A stretch of DNA of 27,091 nt from DASYAE01 sp036501535 (GTDB lineage Bacteria; Actinomycetota; Actinomycetes; Streptomycetales; Catenulisporaceae), in contig DASYAE010000115.1 in the NCBI GenBank assembly GCA_036501535.1, positions 1-27,091 on the forward strand, given 5' to 3'. Under the pieces are notes generated by a model, which worked only from the letters and a program-made list of their open reading frames with translations, had not been told where the DNA came from and did not search any database. The position numbers were made by a program, and so were the translations under genes. Below are positions 8,603 through 17,001 of this stretch, piece after piece. How positions within the stretch are numbered: position 1 is the first letter of the stretch; the number at the start of each line of letters is the position of its first letter.

Positions 8603-8617
8603 CGATGCTGAGCATCG
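8603..8617. promoter_or_regulatory. 7-1-7 palindrome between the S9 and M20 peptidase genes
   Basis: CGATGCTGAGCATCG is a perfect inverted repeat with a one-base centre. A further CATCG half lies just upstream (8591-8595). It sits 21 bp after the S9 peptidase stop and 110 bp before the M20 start, a reasonable place for an operator of the downstream transport genes. No repeat of the same sequence is seen elsewhere in the window, so no regulator can be assigned. Confidence 0.3.
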
Positions 8618-8726
8618 CAAGCCGTGCCGGGGGGATGCGCTGAAACACCGCGTTGCCACGCTTCAACCAGCAAGAGGCGCGGCAGTGACGAGACGCCCTG
8701 TGACGACACCGGAAAGGCGCAGCCCC

Positions 8727-10100
8727 ATGCCCGCACCGCCCGCAAGCCCCGGCACCCGGCCCGGACCCGAGCCGCCCGAACCGCTGCCCGCGGCGCAGCA
8801 GGACGCGCTGCGCGACGACGCGGTCGAGCTGTGCGCACGGCTGATCCGCTTCGACACCAGCAACTTCGGCGGCGGCGAGAGCCGGGGCGAGCGGGCCGCG
8901 GCCGAGTGGGTCGCCGGGCAGCTCACCGACGCCGGCCTCGAGCCGACCGTGCTGGAGTCCGCGCCGGGCCGGGCGAGCACGGTGGTGCGCATCCCCGGCG
9001 CCGACCCGCTGGCCCCCGCGCTGCTGGTGCACGGGCACCTCGACGTGGTGCCCGCCGAGGCGGCCGACTGGAGCTGCGACCCGTTCTGCGGCGAGGTCCG
9101 GGACGGCGCGGTCTGGGGCCGCGGCGCGCTGGACATGAAGAACATGGACGCGATGATGATCGCGTTCGCCCGGCACCTCGCGCGCACCGGCGCCCGGCCG
9201 CCGCGCGACGTGGTCATGGCCTTCGTCGCGGACGAGGAGGACACCGGCGACCTCGGCGCCGTCTTCCTGGCCGGCCGGCACCCGGAGCTGTTCGAGGGCG
9301 TGAAGGCGGCCATCAGCGAGTCCGGCGGCACCCTGCTGCACCTGCCCGGCGGCGGGCGCCTCTACCCGATCGCCGCCGGGGAGCGCGGCTCGGCGTGGCT
9401 GACCGCGACCGCGCGCGGGACCGCCGGGCACGGCTCACGCGGCAGCGCGGACAACGCCCTGGTGCAGGTGGCCGCCGCGATCGGCCGGATCGCGGCGTAC
9501 GAATGGCCGCGGCGGGTCGTGCCGACGGTGCGCGCGCTGCTCGACGGCCTGTCCGAGTACCTCGGCGCACCGGTCGACCCGGAAGATCTCAGCGTCCTGG
9601 GATCCGTGGCCCCGCTGGTGTCGCACACCCTGGCCGACTCGCTCAACCCGACCATGCTGCGCGCCGGCTACAAGCACAACGTGATCCCGAGCGAGGCGTC
9701 CGTGGGGCTCGACGGCCGCGTCCTGCCCGGCACCGAGGCGGAGTTCTTCGCGACGGTGGACGAGCTGCTCGGCCCCGGCTTCACCCGCACCGGCGACTAC
9801 CACGCCCCGGTCAGCGCCGACCACACGGCACCGGACTTCGCGGCGATGGCCGCCGCGCTGCGCGCCTACGACCCGCAGGCCCTGGTGCTGCCCTACTGCA
9901 TGACCGGCGGCACGGACGCGAAGGCCTTCTCCCGGCTCGGCATCCCCGGCTTCGGCTTCGCCCCGGGCCGCGCCCCCGAGGGCTTCGACGCGTGGGCCTA
10001 CGTGCACGGCGTCGACGAGCACGTACTCGTCGACAGCCTCGCCTTCGGCTCCCGGGTGCTGGCCACCTATCTGCTGTCCGACCCGTTGCAGTCCGCCTGA
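8727..10100 (+). CDS. M20 family metallopeptidase (dipeptidase / deacylase type)
   Basis: A protein of about 457 residues with the M20 two-zinc site: His104 and Asp106 (HGHLD), bridging Asp136 (GRGALDMK), catalytic Glu170 and ligand Glu171 (ADEED), and the late GGTDAK and HGVDEH segments, the last giving the final His ligand. A dimerisation (lid) domain lies in the middle, around the TAGHGSRGSADNA segment. M20 enzymes cleave dipeptides, N-acyl amino acids or carbamoyl groups in the cytoplasm; no signal peptide is seen. ATG 8727 has GGAAAGG 9 nt upstream; an in-frame GTG at 8685 would add 14 residues and has a weaker AAGAGG. The binding-protein gene starts 48 bp after the stop, so the gene probably belongs to the transporter operon and processes its cargo. 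Confidence 0.93.
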   Translation: MPAPPASPGTRPGPEPPEPLPAAQQDALRDDAVELCARLIRFDTSNFGGGESRGERAAAEWVAGQLTDAGLEPTVLESAPGRASTVVRIPGADPLAPALLVHGHLDVVPAEAADWSCDPFCGEVRDGAVWGRGALDMKNMDAMMIAFARHLARTGARPPRDVVMAFVADEEDTGDLGAVFLAGRHPELFEGVKAAISESGGTLLHLPGGGRLYPIAAGERGSAWLTATARGTAGHGSRGSADNALVQVAAAIGRIAAYEWPRRVVPTVRALLDGLSEYLGAPVDPEDLSVLGSVAPLVSHTLADSLNPTMLRAGYKHNVIPSEASVGLDGRVLPGTEAEFFATVDELLGPGFTRTGDYHAPVSADHTAPDFAAMAAALRAYDPQALVLPYCMTGGTDAKAFSRLGIPGFGFAPGRAPEGFDAWAYVHGVDEHVLVDSLAFGSRVLATYLLSDPLQSA

Positions 10101-10148
10101 CCGGCGCACCGCCGCCGACCGTCCATCCGACCGGTAGGGAGAACCGAG

Positions 10149-11999
10149 ATGACCACGCGCACGTCGTCCCGAAGAATCAACGCCCTCGCGGCGGCGTTGA
10201 TCAGCATATTGATGCTGCTGGCCAGCGCCGCGTTCGGGCCACTGCCGGCCAGCGCGGCCACGCAGAGCCCACCGTCGCAGTCCGGCAGCACGCTGCGGGT
10301 GGCGATGGACGGCTCGGGCGTGGACACCCTCAATCCCTTCCTCGCGTACTACAACGCCTCGTTCGACATCTTCGGCGCGATCTACCCGACGTTGACCGTG
10401 ATCGAGCCGAACGGGCAGCCGGGGCCCTACCTGGCCAAGTCCTGGACGCTCTCGCCCGACCACCTCACCTGGACCTTCGCCATCCGCTCCGGCCTGAAGT
10501 GGAGCGACGGCACCCCGCTGACCTCGGCCGACATCGCGTGGACGTTCAACCTGATCATGACCAACCCCACCGCGGGCACCGCGAACGGCACGCTGGTGGC
10601 GAACTTCGCCAAGGTCACCGCCCCGAACGCGACCACGCTCGTCATCACGACGAAGGCCCCTGAGGCGAACCTGCTCTACATCAGCACCCCGGTCTACAGC
10701 ATCCCGATCGTGCCGAAGCACATCTGGGCCTCCCACGTCGCGAACCTGGCGAACTACAAGAACACCAGCTATCCGATCGTCGGCTACGGGCCGTGGGTCC
10801 TGACGAACTACGTCGACAACCAGTACGCCGAGTTCGACGCGAACAAGGACTTCGTGCTCGGCGCGCCGAAGTACGACCACCTGATCGAGATCTACTATTC
10901 GAACACGGACGCCGCAGTGGCCGCGGTCCGGTCCGACCAGCTCGACTACATCAACGGCCTCGACCCGATCCAGTACAAGTCGGCCCAGTCGAGCAAGAAG
11001 GTGAGCACCGCGCAGAGCGAGGGCAACGGCTGGTACGCGGTCGAGCTGAACCCCGGCGCCAAGACGCGCAGCGGAAAGACAATAGGCACCGGCAATCCCG
11101 CGCTGCAGGACCCGACCGTGCGCCGGGCAATCTCACTGGCCATCGATAAGCAGACACTGGTGAACAAGGTCCTCGACGGCGAAGGACAGCCCGGGGCCGG
11201 TTACCTGCCGCCCGCCTTCTCGCAGTGGTACTGGACCCCGCCGGCCGGCGAGGCGCAGAACTACGACCCGGCCCAGGCGAACAAGCTGCTCGACCAGGCG
11301 GGCTACACGATGGGCCCGAACGGTGTACGCATCAACCCCAAGACCGGCCAGCCGATCGACCTACGGCTCGGCATCCACGCGAACGACCCGAGCGACGGCT
11401 CGATCGCGCCCTACCTCGTCAGCTGGCTCAAGGCGATCGGCATCCAGGTGACCGTCCAGCCGATGAGCATGACCGCGCTGAACAGCGATCTCGGCAAGGG
11501 CGACTGGGACATGCTGATGGACGCCTGGACCGGCGCCCCCGACCCGACCTACCTGCTCGGTATCCAGACCTGCTCGGTGCTCCCGATGGACGACGGCACC
11601 GGCGGCAACACCGACTCCTTCTTCTGCAACGCGCAGTACGACTCGCTGTTCAGCAAGCAGTCGACGCTGTTCGACACGGCGCAGCGGGCCGGCGTGGTCG
11701 ACCAGATGCAGCAGATCCTCTACGACGCCGACGTGGACCTGGTCCTCTACTACTACACCGTCAACATCGCCTCGTCGGCGAACGTCGCAGGGCTCGACAC
11801 CGGCACGCGCAACGCGCACGGCCTCTACCCGGCGCAGAACTCGTTCTGGAGCTACCTCAAGGCCGCGCCGCCGAACGACCCGGGCTCGAGCAGCGGGGAG
11901 GTGGGCCTCTGGGCGGGCCTGGCCGCCTTGGTGATCATCGTCGGCGCGGGCTGGTTCTTCCTGGTCCGGCGCCGGTCCGGGGCCGATGACCGTGAGTAG
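10149..11999 (+). CDS. ABC transporter substrate-binding protein, family 5 (peptide), with C-terminal membrane anchor
   Basis: A 616-residue protein. Residues 1 to about 37 form a Sec signal peptide (two Arg pairs, hydrophobic run, then LPASA-AT). There is no lipobox Cys, unusual for a Gram-positive binding protein. The mature part is a family 5 (DppA/OppA-like) domain: an early SGVDTLNPFLAYYN segment, the LAKSWTLSPDHLTWTFAIRS region, then WSDGTPLTSADIAWTF. After a short Pro/Gly/Ser stretch comes a hydrophobic helix (about residues 585-604, WAGLAALVIIVGAGWFFLV) followed by RRR, which should anchor the protein to the outer face of the membrane in place of a lipid. It captures peptides for the two permeases encoded next. 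The permease ATG overlaps the last 14 nt. The family is certain; the ligand is not. Confidence 0.93.
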   Translation: MTTRTSSRRINALAAALISILMLLASAAFGPLPASAATQSPPSQSGSTLRVAMDGSGVDTLNPFLAYYNASFDIFGAIYPTLTVIEPNGQPGPYLAKSWTLSPDHLTWTFAIRSGLKWSDGTPLTSADIAWTFNLIMTNPTAGTANGTLVANFAKVTAPNATTLVITTKAPEANLLYISTPVYSIPIVPKHIWASHVANLANYKNTSYPIVGYGPWVLTNYVDNQYAEFDANKDFVLGAPKYDHLIEIYYSNTDAAVAAVRSDQLDYINGLDPIQYKSAQSSKKVSTAQSEGNGWYAVELNPGAKTRSGKTIGTGNPALQDPTVRRAISLAIDKQTLVNKVLDGEGQPGAGYLPPAFSQWYWTPPAGEAQNYDPAQANKLLDQAGYTMGPNGVRINPKTGQPIDLRLGIHANDPSDGSIAPYLVSWLKAIGIQVTVQPMSMTALNSDLGKGDWDMLMDAWTGAPDPTYLLGIQTCSVLPMDDGTGGNTDSFFCNAQYDSLFSKQSTLFDTAQRAGVVDQMQQILYDADVDLVLYYYTVNIASSANVAGLDTGTRNAHGLYPAQNSFWSYLKAAPPNDPGSSSGEVGLWAGLAALVIIVGAGWFFLVRRRSGADDRE

Positions 12000-13089
12000 C
12001 GTCGCGCCCGGGGCCGACGGCGTCGGAGCCGACGCCGTCGAGGCCGAGCCCGTCCCACCGCCGGGGCCCGGGCCGGCGACCGCCGCCGGGCGGCGCGCGC
12101 CGCGCCTGCCCTGGCCGGGTTATCTGGGCACGAAGCTGGTCGGAGCGGTCGTCAGCTTCTTCGTCGTGCTCGTCATCGGCTTCGTCCTGTTCAACCTGAT
12201 GCCGGCCGATCCGGTCCGCACCATGACCCGCGGCCGGCCGGTCAGTCCGGAGCAGATGGCCCAGCTGCGGGTGCAGCTCGGGCTGAACCGGCCGGTGTGG
12301 GCCAGGTTCCTGAGCTACCTCAACGACACCGTGCACGGCAACCTCGGCTACTCCTGGCAGTACCAGCAGTCGGTCGGCTCGCTGGTGATGAGCCGCCTTG
12401 GGCCGACCCTGCTGCTGATGGGCACCTCGTTCCTGATCTCGGTGGTCCTCGGGCTCTGGCTCGGGATGCGCAGCGGGTGGCGGGCGGGGAGCCTGTTCGA
12501 CCGGCTCACCTCCGGCACGGCGCTGGCCCTCTGGTCGGTGCCCACCTTCTGGCTCGGCATGATTCTGCTGATCGTCTTCAGCGTCGGGATCGGCCCGGTC
12601 AGCGGGATCCTGCCGGCCGGCGGGATGAGCGATCCGACGCTGTCTCAGACCGGCATGGTGCACTACCTCGACGTCGCCCGGCACCTGATCCTGCCCGCGG
12701 TGACCTTGGTCCTGGTCGCCTACGCCCAGTACGTCACGATCATGCGGTCCTCGATCATCGAGCAGCTCGGCAGCCCCTACCTGCTCACCGCACGGGCCAA
12801 GGGCCTGTCCGACGCCGCGGTGCGCCGCAAGCACGCCGCGCCCAACGCTCTGCTGCCCTCGATGACGATGATCTTCATGCAGCTCGGCCTGCTGGTCAGC
12901 GGCGCGGTCACGGTCGAGACGGTCTACTCCTGGCCGGGCCTGGGCTACCTGACCTACGAGGCGTTGAAGATCCCTGATCTGCCGCTGCTACAGGGCACGT
13001 TCATCGTCTTCAGCGCGAGCGTGATCATCATGAACCTGCTTGCGGACCTGCTCTACCGGGTCCTCGACCCGCGGGTGCGCGCGACATGA
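11986..13089 (+). CDS. Peptide ABC transporter permease, DppB type
   Basis: A 367-residue membrane protein. After a Pro/Ala-rich cytoplasmic extension of about 45 residues comes the first transmembrane helix (VVSFFVVLVIGFVLFNLMP), then the DppB-family N-terminal part with LGLNRPVWARFLSYLNDTVHGNLGYS in the extracellular loop. The MetI-like core carries the EAA loop (YLLTARAKGL, then an APNALLP segment) that contacts the ATPases. It forms the translocation pore with the permease encoded next. ATG 11986 lies inside the end of the binding-protein gene (14-nt overlap); a GTG two codons later could serve instead. The next start overlaps this stop as ATGA. The long N-terminal extension before the first helix is more than many DppB proteins have. 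Confidence 0.93.
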   Translation: MTVSSVAPGADGVGADAVEAEPVPPPGPGPATAAGRRAPRLPWPGYLGTKLVGAVVSFFVVLVIGFVLFNLMPADPVRTMTRGRPVSPEQMAQLRVQLGLNRPVWARFLSYLNDTVHGNLGYSWQYQQSVGSLVMSRLGPTLLLMGTSFLISVVLGLWLGMRSGWRAGSLFDRLTSGTALALWSVPTFWLGMILLIVFSVGIGPVSGILPAGGMSDPTLSQTGMVHYLDVARHLILPAVTLVLVAYAQYVTIMRSSIIEQLGSPYLLTARAKGLSDAAVRRKHAAPNALLPSMTMIFMQLGLLVSGAVTVETVYSWPGLGYLTYEALKIPDLPLLQGTFIVFSASVIIMNLLADLLYRVLDPRVRAT

Positions 13090-13997
13090 CGGCCCTCGAC
13101 GCCCCCGCCGCGGCCGGAGCCGCGGTCCGGCCGCCCCGGTTCGAGTCCGCGCGCCGGTTCGCCCGCGCCTTCCTGCGCCGGCGCTCCGGCATCGCCGGGC
13201 TCGCCGTGCTCGCCGCATTCACCGTCCTCGCCCTGGTCGCTCCGCTGTTCATCGGCCCCGACCAGCTCGACGTCACCAGGGTGAACGGGCCGCTGCTGGC
13301 CTCGCCGAGCGCGCACTACCCGCTGGGCACCGACCAGGCCGGGCGCTCCGTGCTGCTCATGCTGATCTACGGCTCGCGCGAGTCGCTGCGCGTCGGCGTG
13401 ATCGCCACCCTACTGACGCTGGTCATCGGCAGCGGCATCGGCATCGTGGCCGGCCACTACGGCGGCCTGGTAGGCAGGCTCCTGATGCACCTGACGGACT
13501 GGTTCATCGCCCTGCCGGGCATGCCGCTGGCCATCTCGCTGGCCGCGGTGCTCGGCCAGGGCGAGACCTCGATCACGATCGCGATCGCGGTGACCTCGTG
13601 GACCGGTACCGCGCGGCTGATCAGGGCCCAGACGCTCGCGGTGGAGGCGCGGCCGTTCGTCGAGCGGGCCCGCGCCCTCGGCGCCGGACACGGCCAGATC
13701 ATGCAGCGCCAGGTGCTGCCGAACGTCATGCCCCTGATCCTGGTCTCCAGCACGCTGACCATCGCCGGCGCGATGCTCTCCGAGGCCACCCTGACCTTCC
13801 TGGGCCTGGGCGACCCGACCAGCGTCACCTGGGGCGAGATGCTCAACCAGGCCTTCTTCAACGGGGCCTTCACCGCCGACGCGTGGTGGTACATCCTGCC
13901 GCCGGGCCTGGCGATTTTGCTCGTCGTGCTCGGATTCACCCTGGTCGGCCGGGCCGTGGAGACCGTGCTCGACCCCCGGATGCAGGAGCGGCCGTGA
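13086..13997 (+). CDS. Peptide ABC transporter permease, DppC type
   Basis: A 303-residue membrane protein of the OppC/DppC kind. It has an N-terminal cytoplasmic stretch ending in RRRSGIAGL, a first helix (AVLAAFTVLALVAPLFIG), the family segment HYPLGTDQAGRSVL, and a MetI-like core with the EAA loop ERARALGAGHGQIMQRQVLP. The late segment EATLTFLGLGDP is also typical. It pairs with the DppB-type permease to form the membrane channel. The start is the ATG of an ATGA overlap with the previous stop and has little ribosome-binding site, which fits translational coupling. The ATPase start overlaps its stop by 4 nt (13994-13997). Confidence 0.93.
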   Translation: MTALDAPAAAGAAVRPPRFESARRFARAFLRRRSGIAGLAVLAAFTVLALVAPLFIGPDQLDVTRVNGPLLASPSAHYPLGTDQAGRSVLLMLIYGSRESLRVGVIATLLTLVIGSGIGIVAGHYGGLVGRLLMHLTDWFIALPGMPLAISLAAVLGQGETSITIAIAVTSWTGTARLIRAQTLAVEARPFVERARALGAGHGQIMQRQVLPNVMPLILVSSTLTIAGAMLSEATLTFLGLGDPTSVTWGEMLNQAFFNGAFTADAWWYILPPGLAILLVVLGFTLVGRAVETVLDPRMQERP

Positions 13998-15028
13998 TCG
14001 GGATCGAAACCGGGGCCGGACCGGGCGCCGGCGGCACGGAGGCGCAGGCCGGCACGACGCTGCTCGACGTGCGCGACCTGCGGGTGACGTACCGTCAGGG
14101 CAGCCGCGAGGTGCCCGCGGTGCGCGGGGTGAGCTTCAGCCTCGGCCGCGGCGACACCCTCGGCGTGGCCGGGGAATCGGGGTCCGGAAAGTCCACGATG
14201 GCACTGAGCCTGCTGCGCCTGGCCGGGGCGGGCGCCGAGGTGAGCGGCGAGGTGCGGTACGACGGCGAGGACCTGCTCACGGCGCGCTGGGTCAAGCTGC
14301 GTGCAGTGCGCTGGGCCGGCGCGTCGGTGGTCTTCCAGGGGGCGATGAGCGCCCTGAATCCGGTGCGCAACGTGCTCGACCAGATCGTCGAGCCCATCGT
14401 GCTGCACCAGCAGGCGGGACCGCGGGAGGCCGAGCGCCGGGCCGCGCGGTTGCTGGAGAGCGTGGGCATCCCGGCCCGCCGGACGCGCGCATATCCGCAC
14501 GAGTTCTCCGGCGGCCAGCGCCAGCGGGTGATGATCGCGATGGCGCTGGCCTGCGACCCCGACCTGGTGATCGCGGACGAGCCGACCACCGCGCTGGACG
14601 TGATGGTGCAGGCGCAGATCCTCGGCCTGCTGGCCGAGCTGGTCCGCGAGTCCCGGGTGGCGGTCATCATGATCAGCCACGACCTGGCGGTGCTGTCCCA
14701 CGCCTGCGACCGGCTGGCCGTCATGTACGCCGGCCGGTTCGTGGAGACCGGCCCGTCCCGGCAGGTGATCGAGGATCCGCGGCACCCTTACACCAGGGCC
14801 CTGGCGCAGGCGTTCCCGACCATCGGCGACCCGGCCTCCCGGCTGGCCCCGTCCGGCCTGGCCGGCGACCCGCCGCGGCCCTCGCAGATCGGCGAGGGGT
14901 GCTCGTTCGCGCCGCGCTGCGCCGTGGTGATGGACTCCTGCCGCGGCCGGGACCCGGAGCTGTGGCAGGTCGACCCCGAGCGCACCGCCGCCTGCCTGCG
15001 AGTGCTGTCCGAGGAGGGAGCCGCGTGA
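13994..15028 (+). CDS. Peptide ABC transporter ATPase, DppD type
   Basis: A 344-residue ATPase starting at GTG 13994, which overlaps the permease stop and has AGGAG 5 nt upstream. Motifs are Walker A GESGSGKST (residues 60-68), signature FSGGQRQR, Walker B LVIADEPTTALD and switch His in ISHDL. The C-terminal oligopeptide-transporter extension is present (RHPYTRALAQAFP), with the Cys-containing part CSFAPRCAVVMDSC and a later AACLR. This matches the cysteine set that in some DppD/OppD proteins holds an iron-sulfur cluster. It powers peptide import together with the second ATPase encoded next, whose start overlaps this stop by 4 nt. Confidence 0.94.
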   Translation: MIGIETGAGPGAGGTEAQAGTTLLDVRDLRVTYRQGSREVPAVRGVSFSLGRGDTLGVAGESGSGKSTMALSLLRLAGAGAEVSGEVRYDGEDLLTARWVKLRAVRWAGASVVFQGAMSALNPVRNVLDQIVEPIVLHQQAGPREAERRAARLLESVGIPARRTRAYPHEFSGGQRQRVMIAMALACDPDLVIADEPTTALDVMVQAQILGLLAELVRESRVAVIMISHDLAVLSHACDRLAVMYAGRFVETGPSRQVIEDPRHPYTRALAQAFPTIGDPASRLAPSGLAGDPPRPSQIGEGCSFAPRCAVVMDSCRGRDPELWQVDPERTAACLRVLSEEGAA

Positions 15029-16035
15029 GCAGCGCAGAACCGGCCGAACTGGAGGTCCGGGACCTCGCCGTGGTCTACCCGGGGCGCCGCGGGAGGCCCC
15101 CGGCGCGCGCGGTCGACGGGGTCAACCTGCGGGTCGGGCGGGCCGAGATCGTCGCGCTGATCGGCGAGTCCGGCAGCGGCAAGTCGACCCTGGCCCGCGC
15201 GCTGATGGGCCTAGTCAAGCCGACCGCCGGCCGGGTGCTGTACCAGGGCGCCCCGCTGGAGTACTCGACCAGGGCCCTGAGACGGTATCGCGGGCACGTC
15301 CAGCTGATCATGCAGGACCCGGGCGGGGCGCTCAACCCGAAGCAGAACGTGTACGACGCCGTGGCCGAGGGCCCGCGCCTGCACCGGCGCACCGAGGGGC
15401 TGTCCGCGACGGTCCGCGACGCGCTCGCCAAAGCCGGGCTGCGGCCGCCCGAGGACTTCCTGGCCCGCTATCCGCACGAGCTGTCCGGCGGCCAGCAGCA
15501 GCGCGTCGTCATCGCCGGGGCGCTGGCCCTGAACCCCTCGGTGCTCGTCGCCGACGAGCCGGTCGCCTCGCTCGACGCCTCGGTGCGCGGCGAGATCCTC
15601 GGGCTCCTGCTCGGGCTGCGCGACCAGCTGGGCCTGAGCGCCCTGGTGGTCAGCCACGACCTCGCGCTGGCCTGGAACATCGCCGACCGGGTGGCGGTGA
15701 TGTACCTCGGCCGGGTGGTCGAGCAGGGCCCGGTCGAGGAGGTGCTGCTTCATCCGCGGCATCCTTATACCCAGGCGCTGCTCTCGGTGGTCCCCGACCG
15801 CCGGGCGGACTGGCACCCCGTCCTGCTGGCCGGCGAGCCGCCGGACCCGTCCGCCATCCCGTCCGGCTGCCGCTTCCACCCGCGGTGCGCCCGGTGGGCG
15901 GCGGTCACCGGGGAGCAACGCGACGCTGCCGCGTGCGACCGGCGCGAGCTGCCGGTCCTCGCCCCGTCCGACGGATCCGGGCCCGCGTCAGCGGCCTGCC
16001 ACCTGCTGGAGACGACCCTGCTGGAGACGACATGA
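15025..16035 (+). CDS. Peptide ABC transporter ATPase, DppF type
   Basis: A 336-residue ATPase starting at GTG 15025 (GAGGAGGGAG just upstream, GTGA overlap with the previous stop). Motifs are Walker A GESGSGKST (about residue 47), Q-loop IMQDPGGALNPK, signature LSGGQQQR, Walker B VLVADEPVASLD and switch His in VVSHDL. The C-terminal extension HPRHPYTQALLSVVP and a Cys-containing CRFHPRCARW segment mark the OppF/DppF class. It is the partner of the DppD-type subunit. The last ten residues are an exact LLETT-LLETT duplication encoded by a 15-bp tandem repeat, so the natural C-terminus may be five residues shorter in relatives. The LD-carboxypeptidase ATG overlaps the stop as ATGA. Confidence 0.94.
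   Translation: MSSAEPAELEVRDLAVVYPGRRGRPPARAVDGVNLRVGRAEIVALIGESGSGKSTLARALMGLVKPTAGRVLYQGAPLEYSTRALRRYRGHVQLIMQDPGGALNPKQNVYDAVAEGPRLHRRTEGLSATVRDALAKAGLRPPEDFLARYPHELSGGQQQRVVIAGALALNPSVLVADEPVASLDASVRGEILGLLLGLRDQLGLSALVVSHDLALAWNIADRVAVMYLGRVVEQGPVEEVLLHPRHPYTQALLSVVPDRRADWHPVLLAGEPPDPSAIPSGCRFHPRCARWAAVTGEQRDAAACDRRELPVLAPSDGSGPASAACHLLETTLLETT
16003..16032 (+). repeat. 15-bp tandem duplication at the 3' end of the DppF-type gene
   Basis: CTGCTGGAGACGACC (16003-16017) is followed at once by CTGCTGGAGACGACA (16018-16032), 14 of 15 identical. It duplicates both the last five codons of the ATPase gene and the GGAG that can act as ribosome-binding site for the S66 gene starting at 16032. 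Confidence 0.8.
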
Positions 16036-16985
16036 CCCTGCGCCGGCCGCCCGGCCTCAAGCCCGGCGACACCGTGGCCGTGATCTGCGCGAGCTCCCCG
16101 GTGGACGATCGGGACCACCTCGAGTCCGGGCTGCGCGCCCTGGAGTCGGTCGGGCTCAAGAGCGAGCTGTTCGCCACCGCCCGCGACACCGGGAGCATGT
16201 ACGAATACCTCGCCGCCGACGACGAGCAGCGCGCCGCGGACCTGACCAGGGCCCTGACGGACTCGCGCTATGCCGCGGTATTCCTGGCGCAGGGCGGCTA
16301 CGGCGCGCAGCGCACGCTGGAGCGGGTGGACTGGAGCCGGATCGACCCGGCGGCGCCGAAGGTGGTGGTCGGGTACTCCGACGTCACCGCGCTGCTCGCG
16401 GCGCTCGCGGTCAAGCTCGGCTGGGTCTCGCTGTTCGGGCCGATGGTCGCCTGCGGCGGCTTCTGGCAGGGGCCTGAGGAATACGACTTCCAGGAGCTGA
16501 TGAAGCTGCTGTTCGCGCCGTCGAGCGTAAGGGAGCTGACCTTCCCGGAGCACCGCACGATCGTGCCGGGCAGCGCGGAGGGCCTGACGCTCGGCGGCAC
16601 CGCGACGCTGATCGCGGCAGACTTCGGGACGGACACCTCGTATCCGGCGCGCGGCGGGATCCTCCTGCTCGAGGACGTCGACGAGCTCCCGTTCCGGCTG
16701 GACCGCATCCTGACCCAGATCCGGCGCTCCAGCTACCTCGACGGCGTCGCCGGAATCCTGCTCGGCACGTTCACCGAGTGCGGCGATCCCGAGCACGTCG
16801 AACGCATGGTCGCCGAGCGCTTCGCCGACCTCGGCGTCCCCGTGCTCGCCGGGGCGAACATCGGGCACAACACGCAGATGCAGACCTACCCGATCGGCGT
16901 GCGGGCCCGGCTCGACGCGGACCGCGGCACGCTGACTTTCCTGGACCAGGTCTTGGAGGACCCTAAGGGCTGGCCGAGGCCCTAG
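16032..16985 (+). CDS. S66 family LD-carboxypeptidase (LdcA/MccF-like)
   Basis: A 317-residue protein with the S66 Ser-Glu-His triad at the spacing of characterised LdcA enzymes: Ser116 in GYSDVTAL, Glu214 in LLEDVDE, and His279 in GHNTQMQTYPIG. The N-terminal LKPGDTVAVICASSP and the FLAQGGYGAQRTL segments are also family marks. Known members either remove the terminal D-Ala from murein tetrapeptides in peptidoglycan recycling (LdcA) or cleave microcin C and related peptidyl-nucleotides as self-immunity enzymes (MccF). No signal peptide is seen, so it acts in the cytoplasm. It is the last gene of the coupled transporter operon (ATGA overlap), which fits processing of an imported peptide. The stop abuts the stop of the convergent TetR gene. 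Confidence 0.93.
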   Translation: MTLRRPPGLKPGDTVAVICASSPVDDRDHLESGLRALESVGLKSELFATARDTGSMYEYLAADDEQRAADLTRALTDSRYAAVFLAQGGYGAQRTLERVDWSRIDPAAPKVVVGYSDVTALLAALAVKLGWVSLFGPMVACGGFWQGPEEYDFQELMKLLFAPSSVRELTFPEHRTIVPGSAEGLTLGGTATLIAADFGTDTSYPARGGILLLEDVDELPFRLDRILTQIRRSSYLDGVAGILLGTFTECGDPEHVERMVAERFADLGVPVLAGANIGHNTQMQTYPIGVRARLDADRGTLTFLDQVLEDPKGWPRP

Positions 16986-17001
16986 CTAGGGCTCTAGAGC
17001 C
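16979..17001. terminator. Palindromic junction of two convergent stop codons, possible bidirectional terminator
   Basis: GCCCTAGCTAGGGC (16979-16992) is a perfect 14-bp palindrome that contains both the TAG stop of the S66 gene (16983-16985) and the TAG stop of the TetR gene on the other strand (16986-16988). A second perfect palindrome GGCTCTAGAGCC (16990-17001) overlaps it. There is no space between the coding regions, so any hairpin terminator must lie within the genes. No T-run is present, so the terminator role is a guess. Confidence 0.4.

Noticed and set aside
8727..16985. Assignment of specific gene names such as dppBCDF or ldcA
   Set aside because: The substrate of the transporter and of the S66 enzyme cannot be read from sequence, so symbols would overstate what is known.
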